A stretch of DNA of 64,000 nucleotides from Candidatus Xianfuyuplasma coldseepsis (GCF_014023125.1 NZ_CP048914.1:1392698-1456697), one strand, 5' to 3'; shown: positions 18,411-28,050, counted from the first letter of the stretch. The notes: a model not told the origin generated them from the sequence alone. A program made the numbers and translations.

Positions 18411-20788
18411 AGTGCTCTTTGTGCGGTTTTATATATAAACTTTTTCGCATATTTTGGAATCTTGAGTTGATCAATATCGTCTACCTTTTCATCAAGTGGT
18501 TTATCCCAAGATAACCATCCTCGACTTTCTTGTGGTTTTACGATATCAATATAACCAATCTCATTTTTCTCTTCGGTATCCAGTGCCGATAAATCGATAC
18601 TATTCATAATCTCTTCAGTGAAGGAAAATGGATTTGATAGGATTGTGTTGTCACTTGTGATTGTCATATCAAGTGGTGTGTCCATATCATAAGGTACCTG
18701 TATACGTAATGTATTGTTGTACGAATCTTTGGTTGTTTCATAGGCTGAATCTGTTGCAACAGTACTCTTTATATCCACAGATCGAAATAGGAGATTGAAT
18801 GTTCTGTTTTTTGATAGTTTTGGGGTTGTTTGAACCATAAGGGTCATACTGGTTTCTGTGCATGTCAGTGTGAATGAGGTTTTATATACAACACCATCTT
18901 GATCTTCAATTAAGGTAAACACATTATTGTTTCCTGGGAAGAGATGGATGTCTAAAGACGCTGGCAAGTCGTCCAATCCATTTTCATGATTGGATGCAAA
19001 TGGGATGATTGCTCCTTCTTTGGCAAAGACGTTGATATCACGCATGCAACCGTAGAATGTATAGGTTCCTGGATTTGTGATGTATTCCCCACTGAAGAAG
19101 TGGAACCATCCTCCGTCTTTGAACCATACCTGTTCCTTTGCCATACGTAATTTCTTGATTGTTTTACTGGTGAATGGGCGAACCATTAGTTCAGTACCAA
19201 AGAAATACTGATTGGTATATTTATAGGCTTTTTTCTCATTAGGCCATTGATAATATAAAGGTCGAATGAGTGGTAACTCTCCATCTGCATGAAGATGATT
19301 AAAGGTGTGAAGATAGGGAATCATTTGATGGCGTAATTGCATAAAGTGCTTCACCGTTGTTTCGACTTCTTGATTATAGCGCCATGGTTCACGGCGACTA
19401 TAATAGGATTTGGTTGAGTGAAGCCGCATCACGGGACTAAAGACTCCTAGTTGAACCCATCTGGTGTAGAGTTCTTCATCATGGGTTCCACCTTGGTGGC
19501 CACCGATATCATGGCTCCACCATCCATACCCTACATTTGATGCAGTGGCAGTGAAGTAGGGTTGAAAGTCAAGGGATTCCCAAGTGGTAAAGGTGTCGCC
19601 ACTAAATCCGATTGGATAGCGGTGACTACCGAGTTTACTCCATCTGGAGAAGATAAAATAGTGGTCCTTACCTCGATTTAACCCATCGATAAAATGATAG
19701 TGATTTAAGGCGAATAGAGGATCGAGGTTTTTCATTTTTGACTGAGTTCCTTGTTGCCAATCTATCCACCAGAAATCGACACCTTGATCTTCAAACACAT
19801 GATGAATGTCTTTAAAGTATGCTTCGATAAACAAAGGGTTTGTTAAGTCGAAATCAATGATTTGTTTATCTTTTGGATCAATTCCCATCCGTTTACAAAC
19901 CGCTTCATAGCAATCATCAAAGGGACGAATGCCATCGGCAGGATGGAGGTTCATTGAGATTTTAAGACCTTTTTCATGGAGCCAATCCATAAAGGCTTGT
20001 GGGTTAGGGAATAAGTCTTTATTCCATGTGTAACCAGTCCACCCTCCACGTAATTCTTGAGGGACATTGGTAATGTGCCAATCCATATCAATAATGGCAA
20101 CACTTAAGGGAATATTACGTTGTTGGAAATTATTGATTACCGCTTTATAGGTTTCATCGGTATAATTCCAATACCGACTCCACCAGTTCCCAAATACATA
20201 CTTGGGAATCAAAGGCGTTTTGCCGCTGACTAAATAAAAATCTTTGATTGCCTGTTCATAGTCATGTCCATAACCAAATACATACAAATCGATTTCATTA
20301 TTATTGACACCGACAATCTCACCTTGTTCAAAGACGACACTACTAGAATCATCGTATATCGTGATGCCACGTTTTGACAGAAGACCAGGTTCTAGATCAA
20401 TTGCTCCGTTTGCCATATCAAGTGTACGATGAGTCCCATTCAAGTTCTTTGAATCACTATCGGGATAGGTTATAGTTGTCTTCCCATCAATTGACGTAAT
20501 CGTTAAACCATCTAGTTGATCCTTCGACTCATCTAAAGCAATAACCCAGTTCTTTGTAGTGATTGTATGAACACTATCATTTGATGAGACCTCAAATGGT
20601 ACGGTGATGTTTCGGTGCCATACGGTTTGTGTGGGGCGGTCTTCAAATTGCTTGCTTGGATCATATTCAATCCGAAATAATTGATTCGTAAAGATTGTAA
20701 TCCGATACGAAGAAAACTGTACATATGCGGTTTTCTCAGCTTGTGAATGTGCGGTGAACTGAAGATTTGATGTGATATAGGATTTCAT
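18395..20788 (-). CDS. Glycoside hydrolase family 31 (alpha-glycosidase)
   Basis: 797 aa, no signal peptide, so intracellular. N-terminal beta domain, then a TIM barrel with the GH31 core: FGNWWSRYWNYTDE, VAIIDMDWH, and the nucleophile region FWWIDWQQG with Asp343. The acid/base is probably Asp398 in FSGDTFTTWESL. The distal beta domains contain VWFKDGGWFHFFSGEY, a common C-terminal GH31 signature. The usual nucleophile context is W-x-D-M/L-N/S-E; the DWQQG variant suggests a different subgroup and possibly another substrate than simple alpha-glucosides. Single gene; ATG 20788 follows AAGGACGG. Confidence 0.9.
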   Translation of the reverse strand: MKSYITSNLQFTAHSQAEKTAYVQFSSYRITIFTNQLFRIEYDPSKQFEDRPTQTVWHRNITVPFEVSSNDSVHTITTKNWVIALDESKDQLDGLTITSIDGKTTITYPDSDSKNLNGTHRTLDMANGAIDLEPGLLSKRGITIYDDSSSVVFEQGEIVGVNNNEIDLYVFGYGHDYEQAIKDFYLVSGKTPLIPKYVFGNWWSRYWNYTDETYKAVINNFQQRNIPLSVAIIDMDWHITNVPQELRGGWTGYTWNKDLFPNPQAFMDWLHEKGLKISMNLHPADGIRPFDDCYEAVCKRMGIDPKDKQIIDFDLTNPLFIEAYFKDIHHVFEDQGVDFWWIDWQQGTQSKMKNLDPLFALNHYHFIDGLNRGKDHYFIFSRWSKLGSHRYPIGFSGDTFTTWESLDFQPYFTATASNVGYGWWSHDIGGHQGGTHDEELYTRWVQLGVFSPVMRLHSTKSYYSRREPWRYNQEVETTVKHFMQLRHQMIPYLHTFNHLHADGELPLIRPLYYQWPNEKKAYKYTNQYFFGTELMVRPFTSKTIKKLRMAKEQVWFKDGGWFHFFSGEYITNPGTYTFYGCMRDINVFAKEGAIIPFASNHENGLDDLPASLDIHLFPGNNNVFTLIEDQDGVVYKTSFTLTCTETSMTLMVQTTPKLSKNRTFNLLFRSVDIKSTVATDSAYETTKDSYNNTLRIQVPYDMDTPLDMTITSDNTILSNPFSFTEEIMNSIDLSALDTEEKNEIGYIDIVKPQESRGWLSWDKPLDEKVDDIDQLKIPKYAKKFIYKTAQRALKNDE

Positions 20789-20946
20789 TGATTTTTCCGT
20801 CCTTATGGATTGTATTTAGTATCTATAGTATATCATAAAAATAATATTCACTAACATTGAAACGGTTCCATCTTTTTCCACAAATGACTGGGAAAAACAC
20901 TTGCCTTTTAACCCTAAAGATACTATAATATTTAACGGACACTTTT

Positions 20947-21021
20947 GGTCCCGTAGCCAAGTGGCTAAGGCAATGGACTGCAACTCCGTGATCACCGGTT
21001 CAAATCCGGTCGGGACCTCCA
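20947..21021 (+). tRNA. tRNA-Cys (GCA)
   Basis: Acceptor GGTCCCG/CGGGACC, discriminator T, encoded CCA; anticodon loop CTGCAAC reads GCA. Promoter TTGCCT (20901-20906), 17 bases, TATAAT (20924-20929). Confidence 0.96.
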
Positions 21022-21035
21022 TATTTGATATACAT

Positions 21036-21063
21036 AGACACTTTAATAAGTGTCTTCTTTTTT
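21036..21063 (+). terminator. Terminator after tRNA-Cys
   Basis: Stem AGACACTT/AAGTGTCT, loop TAAT, then TCTTTTTT. Confidence 0.87.
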
Positions 21064-21117
21064 ATATAAGAAAACATGGTATAATATACATATCTTATGA
21101 AACTAAGAGGTGGACAA

Positions 21118-21504
21118 ATGATGATTTTTGATATCTTGTTGGCGATACTGTATATATTGTTTGTTATTCTAGTTATTGCTTTGGTTTTAGTCTTGGCAAT
21201 TCCTGCTGCTATTTTGTACGTGATATACTGGCTGCTGTTTGTCAAATTGTTCCGAATCAAACGAAAAACAAAGTCGAAGAAACGTATTAGTAGAAATTAT
21301 GGAGACAAGTATGCGAATATCGGAAAACAGTACTCGTCCAAATATAAAAATAAAAAAGTAAAGGCGAAAGATATTCAAGATATCGTTCATAAAGCCTTAC
21401 AGGCAAAGAAAGATGGAACAATTGATTCTGATGGGTTTGAGAAAGAAATCAACGATTTTGTCAACAAAGTCACACCCTCAGACAATGAAGATAAAGAACA
21501 ATAA
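21118..21504 (+). CDS. Small membrane-anchored basic protein, unknown function
   Basis: 128 aa, not recognised. Start ATG 21118 follows AAGAGGTGG at 21105-21113; the earlier in-frame ATG at 21097 overlaps the ribosome site and is unlikely. Residues 3-43 form one long or two closely spaced membrane segments (IFDILLAILYILFVI and AIPAAILYVIYWLLFV). The rest is hydrophilic and Lys-rich, ending in about 45 residues (KDIQDIVHKALQAKKDGTID) that look like a small helical domain, perhaps SHOCT-like (weak). Single gene with terminator. Confidence 0.7.
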   Translation: MMIFDILLAILYILFVILVIALVLVLAIPAAILYVIYWLLFVKLFRIKRKTKSKKRISRNYGDKYANIGKQYSSKYKNKKVKAKDIQDIVHKALQAKKDGTIDSDGFEKEINDFVNKVTPSDNEDKEQ

Positions 21505-21515
21505 AATAGAAAACC

Positions 21516-21549
21516 AAACGATTTAAGCGTGTGCTTAGATCGTTTTTTT
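21516..21549 (+). terminator. Terminator
   Basis: Long stem AAACGAT-TAAGC/GCTTA-ATCGTTT with loop GTGT and T7. Confidence 0.88.
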
Positions 21550-21596
21550 GATATAATGTGATAAAGACGAATGATATTGTATAAAGAGGTGACTTC

Positions 21597-23285
21597 ATGA
21601 GTAAGTTAGATAAATTATTTCTCTATTCATTGATCGGTGGTGTAGTGTTCTCGCTGGTCATTCTGTTGATGCCGACATCGATTTATGATTTTTATCCGAA
21701 TCCGGAAATCTATGATTATGGATTTAACTATTATCTATGGAAATTCCGGGCGATTGATCAATCAATGGTTGCACGAGTTACCGCATGGGTATTGTTCTTT
21801 GCACACTTTGGATCCGTAGTATATCTACTAAATCAACTAAAAAAACATCAGGCAGAGAAACAAGATGGATATACCAAATACAATGTCTATTTGCTTGTAA
21901 CCAATGCCTTGTTCATTGTTTTGCATTACATTCATACATGGCTGTGGTATGATGCCTTAGCCCAAGATACTCCTGTATGGAGTTCGCAAGGTAGTGTCAT
22001 TGTGATGTTGGTGTTAATTTTAATCATTGAGAACCGCAGAAGAGGATTGTTCTTCGGTAAGAAAATGCCTTTTCCCAAAGAATCAACACGGGCGGTAATG
22101 AAATATCATGGTATTTACATTGCCCTCGCAACCATCTTTACTTTCTGGTATCATCCGATGGAGAATACATCGTGGCACATTGTTGGATTCTTCTATATGT
22201 ACTTATTGTTCATTCAAATGTCCTTTGCCCGAACAAAACTGCATCAAAATAAATACTTTAATGTAACGCTTGAAGTGATGGTGCTATTCCATGGAACCGC
22301 CGTGGCATTGTATTCGGGAAATGCGCCGTGGGCAATGTTCCTGTTTGGCTTCGCCACAATCTTCTTTATCACGCAAATCTATGGCTTAGGACTTAACAAG
22401 ACAACAATTCATATCATGCAAGGATTGTTTGTATTGATTGCTTTAGCTACATATTCTGGATTGTTTAATGACCGTGCATTCTATGAAATCAATGAAGTCG
22501 TTCGTATTCCCTTTATTGAATATGGCCTTGTGTTTGTCTTTGTCTACATGATTTATGGTTGGATCAAATTACCAGTGAAACCCTGGGTGAAGAACACCAT
22601 TGGCGGAGTCTTGATTGCTACTCTTGGATTCTTCACAATCCTCACAGTCTACACGATGAGTAGTTACTATGCCGAACCAGAGATGTATGATGCGATTGTT
22701 GATATCGAAGGGTTAACCCGAAGTGAAACATCGAAATCCATCGTGTATGAAACAGAATCCTATGATACGAATATTATTCTTATTCCAGGTGGAAAAGTCG
22801 ATACAGGAGCCTATGAGTATTTGGCGTACTTGATTGCTCAAGAAGGGTATAAAGTAACGATTGTGAAGAACCCATTCAACCTTGCGATACTACTTCCATA
22901 TCGCGCCAATCAGTTTTATGAAGCGGATAAAAACAATGTAATTATGGGTCACAGTTTGGGTGGCGTTGTTGCGTCAATGAACGCCAGTCGATTGGACTAT
23001 GACATGTTAGTTATTATGGGGTCGTATCCGATTAGTGATGTAGGGGATACGGTGACATTATTACTTGTTGGAAGTGAAGAAAATCTATTGGATAATGAGG
23101 CGTATTATGAAAATCGGAATACACTTGCGAACTACACGGAACATATAATCCCGGGTGGTAATCATGCATACTTTGGATATTATGGGGAACAAAAAGGGGA
23201 CAATCCTGCGATGGTTACCAATCAAGAAAACCAGGAGTATGTTGCTGGATATATCGTCACATCGATTGAAAACGAAGTGGAATAG
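21597..23285 (+). CDS. Polytopic membrane protein fused to an alpha/beta hydrolase domain
   Basis: 562 aa. Residues 1-355 contain about ten hydrophobic segments in an unrecognised integral-membrane domain. Residues 385-555 form an alpha/beta hydrolase (hydrolase_5-like): NIILIPGGKVDTGAYEYLAYL, the nucleophile elbow GHSLGG with Ser453, an Asp in GSEENLLDNE and a His in PGGNHAYFGYYG. The same architecture with the hydrolase at the C terminus suggests an extracytoplasmic or membrane-lipid-directed esterase, but topology was only judged by eye. ATG 21597 follows GAGGTGA. Confidence 0.8.
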   Translation: MSKLDKLFLYSLIGGVVFSLVILLMPTSIYDFYPNPEIYDYGFNYYLWKFRAIDQSMVARVTAWVLFFAHFGSVVYLLNQLKKHQAEKQDGYTKYNVYLLVTNALFIVLHYIHTWLWYDALAQDTPVWSSQGSVIVMLVLILIIENRRRGLFFGKKMPFPKESTRAVMKYHGIYIALATIFTFWYHPMENTSWHIVGFFYMYLLFIQMSFARTKLHQNKYFNVTLEVMVLFHGTAVALYSGNAPWAMFLFGFATIFFITQIYGLGLNKTTIHIMQGLFVLIALATYSGLFNDRAFYEINEVVRIPFIEYGLVFVFVYMIYGWIKLPVKPWVKNTIGGVLIATLGFFTILTVYTMSSYYAEPEMYDAIVDIEGLTRSETSKSIVYETESYDTNIILIPGGKVDTGAYEYLAYLIAQEGYKVTIVKNPFNLAILLPYRANQFYEADKNNVIMGHSLGGVVASMNASRLDYDMLVIMGSYPISDVGDTVTLLLVGSEENLLDNEAYYENRNTLANYTEHIIPGGNHAYFGYYGEQKGDNPAMVTNQENQEYVAGYIVTSIENEVE

Positions 23286-23364
23286 AATATAAGTAGGAAG
23301 CTAAAAAGAGGACTCGTGTTCCTCTTTTCTTGTTGGATAGAAAACACTTACATCCAAAGTTGTA

Positions 23365-23394
23365 TTGACATTTGATACAAACATCGTGTAAGAT
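23365..23394 (+). promoter_or_regulatory. Promoter of the lysine-riboswitch ABC operon
   Basis: TTGACA (23365-23370), 18-base spacer, TAAGAT (23389-23394); transcript would begin just before the aptamer. Confidence 0.7.
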
Positions 23395-23410
23395 TTGACT
23401 ATCATAAAAA

Positions 23411-23567
23411 TTTAGAGGCAGCGATGCAAATGAGTATGGTGTGGAGTCGGTAGACTGCGAAACACCTGAAAGGTAACCATCGCCGAATATCTCAAGAAGA
23501 CATTCTTGATGATATGGGGTCATGAGAAATACTCATGACACTCCTACAATTGTGTAGTGGCGCTAAA
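23411..23567 (+). promoter_or_regulatory. Lysine riboswitch (L box) aptamer
   Basis: P1 is TTTAG (23411-23415) with CTAAA (23563-23567). Conserved parts follow in order: AGAGGCAGCGATG, the ATGAGTATGG loop, GAAACACCTGAAAGG, ATCGCCGAATAT, GGGGTC and GTGGCGCTAAA. This matches the lysine riboswitch consensus known from Bacillus lysC. It precedes an amino-acid ABC transporter operon, so lysine should repress its own uptake. Confidence 0.9.
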
Positions 23568-23593
23568 TGAACAATTTGCTTATTGTTTGTTAC

Positions 23594-23620
23594 GAGCGTC
23601 CAAATGGACGCTCTTTCTTT
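23594..23620 (+). terminator. Lysine-riboswitch expression-platform terminator
   Basis: Stem GAGCGTCC/GGACGCTC, loop AAAT, then TTTCTTT. The left arm bases AGCGTC (23595-23600) can instead pair, with one G-U, with GGCGCT (23559-23564) in the P1 3' strand, giving a direct switch: lysine-bound aptamer leaves the terminator free. Confidence 0.88.
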
Positions 23621-23655
23621 ATTTTTGTGAAATACAATAGTCTAGGAGACAAAAA

Positions 23656-24471
23656 ATGAACAGAGTAGTAACCGTATTAATGCTTGGGATTGTATTCCTC
23701 CTAAGCGCTTGTCAACAAGCAGAAGAAGCGAATACATTAGTGGTTGGTATCGAGTGTGCGTATGCGCCGTTTGATTGGACAACTAGTGAAGAAAATGATC
23801 ATACTGTAGCACTGTTTGATTCCGATTTGTATTGTGATGGATACGATGTCGATGTTGCGAATCATATCGCCGATGAATTGGACATGGACCTCGTTATTAA
23901 AAAAATTGAATGGACAGGTTTGATTCCTGCGTTACAAAGTGGTGTGATTGATGTCATTATATCAGCGATGAGCCCCACGGCAGAGCGTGCCGAAAGCGTA
24001 TTGTTCTCGGATGAGTATTATCGTGTGAATACGGTGATGGTTGTCGCAGCAGATGGGAACTTCGTGGATGCGACATCATTAAGTGATTTTTCTGGTGCAA
24101 ATGTCATTGCGCAACAAGATACGATTCAAGATGATTTAATTGATCAAATTGATGATGTGAATCATCTGCTAGCATTGGCACAAACAAGTGAGTTGGTCAT
24201 TAATCTATCCAGTGGTGTGAGCGATGCATTGGTGACAGAATTACCTGTAGCAGAAGCCATTGTCGAAGCCAACCCATCACTAGCGATTGTCGAGTTTACC
24301 GATGGTAATGGATTTGTCGTTGATGATACATTAGTAACCGTGGCTGTTGCAGTTCGTCTGGGTGAAGAGGAACTTGTCGGTACCATCAATGATGCCTTAG
24401 CATTATTGGATCAAGATACACGGGAACAATGGATGGATGCTGCTTCTGATCGACAACCAATCGGAGAGTAG
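23656..24471 (+). CDS. Amino-acid ABC transporter substrate-binding lipoprotein (predicted lysine)
   Basis: 271 aa. Signal peptide with lipobox LSAC, then a bacterial family 3 solute-binding fold: TLVVGIECAYAPFDW, YDVDVANHIADELDMDL, WTGLIPALQSGVIDVIISAMSPTAERAE, FSDEYY. First gene of a three-gene operon with permease and ATPase. The upstream lysine riboswitch gives the substrate prediction; the sequence alone would only say polar amino acid. ATG 23656 follows AGGAGAC. Confidence 0.92.
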   Translation: MNRVVTVLMLGIVFLLSACQQAEEANTLVVGIECAYAPFDWTTSEENDHTVALFDSDLYCDGYDVDVANHIADELDMDLVIKKIEWTGLIPALQSGVIDVIISAMSPTAERAESVLFSDEYYRVNTVMVVAADGNFVDATSLSDFSGANVIAQQDTIQDDLIDQIDDVNHLLALAQTSELVINLSSGVSDALVTELPVAEAIVEANPSLAIVEFTDGNGFVVDDTLVTVAVAVRLGEEELVGTINDALALLDQDTREQWMDAASDRQPIGE

Positions 24472-24477
24472 ATTCAC

Positions 24478-25242
24478 ATGTTAGCAATTATGCCATCAGG
24501 CTTCTTTGAAATTGTCTGGTTCTTAATACAAGAGGAGTACCCTCTGTATCTAAGTGGTATTCGTTTTACGATAGTCATTGCTGTTGTTGGGACATTTCTT
24601 GGACTTTTGGTCGCCTTTTTGCTATCGGTTTTACGCTTGGGTGATCGCGACCCTCGCGATGCGAAGATCTCTATAGTACTTAAGAGAATTGGCAATATTG
24701 TCGGATTATCGTATGTGGAGTTCTTTCGCGGGACGCCGATGATTGTACAAGCGATGATTTTCTATTATGGATTGGCCATGCTTGGTCTCAGGTTGGAGTT
24801 AATGTTAGCTGGTATTATTGTTGTAACACTAAATACTGCCGCCTATTTATCTGAAGTGTTACGTGCTGGAATTAACTCCATCGATCCTGGCCAAATGGAA
24901 GCCGCTCGTTCGATTGGGATGACCAAAGGCCAAGGATATATTCACGTTATTTTTCCCCAGGTTGTTCGGAATATGGTGCCAGCCATCGGGAATGAACTTG
25001 TTATCAATATCAAGGATACTGCCGTTCTTAGTGTTATTGGTGTTGGCGAACTATTTTATATGGGTCGAAGCGTTGCTGGAACGTATTATCGTTATACGGA
25101 ATCGTTTGTTATTGTCGCGTTTATCTACTTGATTATCGTACTCATAACAACGAGAATCTTAAATGCCGTGGTCGCTAGGATGAATCGTAATACAACGACG
25201 AATCTTCCCGATAATCAATTGGATACGGGGGCGACACTATGA
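24478..25242 (+). CDS. Amino-acid ABC transporter permease (predicted lysine)
   Basis: 254 aa, five to six membrane segments. HisM/GlnP-type permease with FFRGTPMIVQAMIFYYGLAM and the EAA motif region SIGMTKGQGYIHVIFPQVVRNMVPAIGNE that contacts the ATPase. Begins six bases after the binding-protein stop and overlaps the ATPase gene by four bases, so it is translationally coupled. Confidence 0.93.
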   Translation: MLAIMPSGFFEIVWFLIQEEYPLYLSGIRFTIVIAVVGTFLGLLVAFLLSVLRLGDRDPRDAKISIVLKRIGNIVGLSYVEFFRGTPMIVQAMIFYYGLAMLGLRLELMLAGIIVVTLNTAAYLSEVLRAGINSIDPGQMEAARSIGMTKGQGYIHVIFPQVVRNMVPAIGNELVINIKDTAVLSVIGVGELFYMGRSVAGTYYRYTESFVIVAFIYLIIVLITTRILNAVVARMNRNTTTNLPDNQLDTGATL

Positions 25243-25967
25243 ACATTTTACGTACGAAAAATCTCGTAAAACGGTTTGATCAAGAGGACGTATTAAAAGG
25301 TATTACGATTGCGTTTGAACAGGGGACTGTTACGTCCATTATCGGTCCATCTGGTAGCGGTAAGAGTACATTGCTTCGTTGTTTAAATCAATTGGAAGCC
25401 GTCAGTGATGGACAGGTGTTTTATCGCGATCAGGATTTAACCAACCGCCATGTGAACATCAATCACATCCGTAGTCGTATTGGGATGGTGTTTCAATCGT
25501 TCAATTTGTTTGATAATATGAGTGTTTTGCGAAACATCACGATTGGACAGGAATTGATTTTAAAACGATCCAAAGAAGAAGCAAAAGAACGGGCACTCCA
25601 TTATTTGGAGAAAGTTGGCCTACTGGCCTTTCGCGACCGACGCGTAAACCGTTTATCTGGAGGACAGAAGCAACGCGTTGCGATTGCAAGAACCTTGGCG
25701 ATGGATCCAGAAATCATTTTGTTTGACGAACCAACAAGTTCATTGGATCCGTTGATGGTTGGAGAAGTACTCCGCGTAATTCGTGATGTTGTTCGTGAAG
25801 ATTTTACTGTGATTGTTGTAACGCACGAAATGGAATTTGCTCGGGACATAAGTGAACGTGTGATTTACATGGAAGATGGTGAGATTGTTGTTGATGATGA
25901 TAGTACTACCGTATTTACAAATCCAACCAATCCTAAACTACAACATTTTCTGAAGCGCGTTTTATAA
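25239..25967 (+). CDS. Amino-acid ABC transporter ATPase (predicted lysine)
   Basis: 242-aa GlnQ-type ATPase. Walker A GPSGSGKST, Q-loop MVFQSFNLFDNM, signature LSGGQKQRVAIART, Walker B IILFDEPTSSLDP and switch His in VVTHEMEFA are all intact. Overlaps the permease stop (ATGA). Followed by a weak hairpin at 25970-25988 without a good T run. Confidence 0.95.
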   Translation: MNILRTKNLVKRFDQEDVLKGITIAFEQGTVTSIIGPSGSGKSTLLRCLNQLEAVSDGQVFYRDQDLTNRHVNINHIRSRIGMVFQSFNLFDNMSVLRNITIGQELILKRSKEEAKERALHYLEKVGLLAFRDRRVNRLSGGQKQRVAIARTLAMDPEIILFDEPTSSLDPLMVGEVLRVIRDVVREDFTVIVVTHEMEFARDISERVIYMEDGEIVVDDDSTTVFTNPTNPKLQHFLKRVL

Positions 25968-26078
25968 AAGAGAGACTGAGTCTCTCTATTATATAGTAAA
26001 ATAAAATAATTCGTTCTTGAAGATAAGAATTTGGTATAATAGAATAGGTAACGTAGTTTAGAGCAACGAGGTATTTGT

Positions 26079-27119
26079 ATGAAATCAAGAATATATACTG
26101 TGGATGACTTACAACGTCAAGAAGTGCAACGTGATATCCAAACAACATTTCAACGTGGTGGAAATGTTGTTTTTCCAACGGAAACCGTATATGGTATTGG
26201 TGCAAGTGCTCTGAATCAAGAAGGTATCAATGGTATTTATGCAATCAAGGGAAGACCGCAGGACAATCCCCTCATTATGCACCTAGTGGATACAACGAGT
26301 TTAGAAGAATATGTCGATGTTGATCAACCTTATATTAACACATTAATGGAACGATTCTGGCCAGGGCCATTGACAATGGTGTTTACCAAAAAAGAGATCG
26401 TTCCCCACTATTTTACAGGTGGACTACAGACAGTCGGTGTTCGGATACCGGGAAGTGATGTTGCACGAAAAGTGATTGCCATTGCAGGAGTTCCTGTATG
26501 TGCACCAAGTGCCAACATTAGTGGCCGTCCCTCTGCAACTCTTTTTAAACATGTGCTCGAAGATTTTCAGGATAAAGTTGACATCCTCATTGATGGAGGG
26601 AAATCCGAGGTAGGACTGGAATCCACTGTATTAGATGTCACAAGCGATACCCCAGTTATTTTGCGCCCAGGGATGATTACGTATGAAATGATACAAGAAG
26701 TTGTTCCTAGTGTGCAAATGAATCAAGAAGTATTGGGAGAACAAACACCAAAATCACCTGGGATGAAATACAAACACTATGCACCAAAGGCACTATTAAC
26801 AATTGTCGAAGGAAACAAGGATGATGTTGTTGCCTATATCAACCAACAAACCAAGCAGCATCATCTAGAGAATCAACGTGTTGGTGTGATTGTGACCGAT
26901 GATGTCAAACATCGGTTCATCGCCAAGCATCAATTTGTTATTGGTCGACTGGATCAAGATGCCGAAATAGCATCGAACTTATTTGCAGCATTACGAGAAA
27001 TGGATACGTTAGATGTGGATTACATTTATTCACTATCCTTTCATCAAGGAAGCTATAGTGAGGCGATCATGAACCGACTCCTTAAGGCCGCGAATAATCG
27101 GATTATAAAAGTAAATTAG
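26079..27119 (+). CDS. L-threonylcarbamoyladenylate synthase, Sua5 type
   Basis: 346 aa: an N-terminal YrdC/TsaC domain (about residues 1-200) and a C-terminal Sua5 domain. It makes threonylcarbamoyl-AMP from threonine, bicarbonate and ATP for t6A37 of ANN-decoding tRNAs. Seen: VVFPTETVYGIGASAL, YAIKGRPQDNPLIMHL, GVRIPGSDVARKVI, PVCAPSANISGRPS and ESTVLDV, then SPGMKYKHYAPKA at the start of the Sua5 part. Equivalent to Bacillus ywlC. Followed by a terminator. Confidence 0.96.
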   Translation: MKSRIYTVDDLQRQEVQRDIQTTFQRGGNVVFPTETVYGIGASALNQEGINGIYAIKGRPQDNPLIMHLVDTTSLEEYVDVDQPYINTLMERFWPGPLTMVFTKKEIVPHYFTGGLQTVGVRIPGSDVARKVIAIAGVPVCAPSANISGRPSATLFKHVLEDFQDKVDILIDGGKSEVGLESTVLDVTSDTPVILRPGMITYEMIQEVVPSVQMNQEVLGEQTPKSPGMKYKHYAPKALLTIVEGNKDDVVAYINQQTKQHHLENQRVGVIVTDDVKHRFIAKHQFVIGRLDQDAEIASNLFAALREMDTLDVDYIYSLSFHQGSYSEAIMNRLLKAANNRIIKVN

Positions 27120-27168
27120 GGCTTTACACCCCATTGCATATCACTTGAAAATATGAAATTTGAACGTG

Positions 27169-27192
27169 AAAGATACCACTGGTATCTTTTTT
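27169..27192 (+). terminator. Terminator after the Sua5 gene
   Basis: Stem AAAGATACC/GGTATCTTT, three-base loop, T run. Confidence 0.85.
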
Positions 27193-27223
27193 CTATGATA
27201 TAATTATGATGGTGGTGATATCG

Positions 27224-28033
27224 ATGGACTTACAAACAGTTCTCTTTGCTTTTGGACTAACATTATTTGCCGGATTATCTACCGGTATTGGTAGTGCATT
27301 AGCATTTTATACAAAGAAAACCAATGAGACATTTCTTAGTGTTGCTCTAGGTTTTAGTGCAGGTGTAATGATTTACGTATCATTAATCGAGATTTTTGTA
27401 AAAGCACGAGCATCCCTTGAAGATCATTTTGCTAATGGACAATTTGCATATCTAATCACAACAGTATCATTTTTTGGTGGAATTGCCTTAATTGCGATTA
27501 TTGATAAGTTGGTTCCAAGTGCGGAGAATCCGCATGAAATTCATGATGTCTCCGAGATGAATGACGTTGATAAGAAGAAAAAAGCGTTGTTGCGAATGGG
27601 TTTGTTTAGTGCCCTTGCCATAGCGATTCATAATTTTCCCGAGGGACTCGCAACGTTTATGTCGGCAATACAGGATCCAACATTGGGGATATCGATTGCG
27701 ATTGCGATTGCGATTCATAATGTACCAGAAGGGATTGCTGTCAGTGTCCCGGTATTTTATGCCACAGGATCCAAACGAAAAGCATTTATGTATTCCTTCC
27801 TTAGTGGATTAGCCGAACCGGTTGGAGCATTAATCGGGTATTTCATATTATATAATGTCTTAAGTGAGGCATTGTTTGGTATTGTCTTTGCATCGGTAGC
27901 AGGGATTATGGTGTATATCTCACTCGATGAGTTATTGCCAACTGCCGAGAAATACGGTAAACATCACTTCGCCATTGGTGGGTTGATTGCCGGTATGGCT
28001 GTTATGGCGATTAGTCTTGTATTGTTTGCATAA
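27224..28033 (+). CDS. zupT: ZIP family zinc/divalent metal transporter (ZupT-like)
   Basis: 269 aa, eight membrane segments. The metal-path helices are intact: [15 protein letters not shown] and [16 protein letters not shown] (HNxPEG twice). ATG 27224 is preferred because GGTGGTGAT precedes it at 27211-27219; the in-frame ATG at 27206 overlaps that site. It imports zinc and other divalent cations. It is followed after 17 bases by an S51-type peptidase gene and is probably in an operon with it. Confidence 0.93.
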   Translation: MDLQTVLFAFGLTLFAGLSTGIGSALAFYTKKTNETFLSVALGFSAGVMIYVSLIEIFVKARASLEDHFANGQFAYLITTVSFFGGIALIAIIDKLVPSAENPHEIHDVSEMNDVDKKKKALLRMGLFSALAIAIHNFPEGLATFMSAIQDPTLGISIAIAIAIHNVPEGIAVSVPVFYATGSKRKAFMYSFLSGLAEPVGALIGYFILYNVLSEALFGIVFASVAGIMVYISLDELLPTAEKYGKHHFAIGGLIAGMAVMAISLVLFA

Positions 28034-28050
28034 GAAATGTAGGTGATCTC

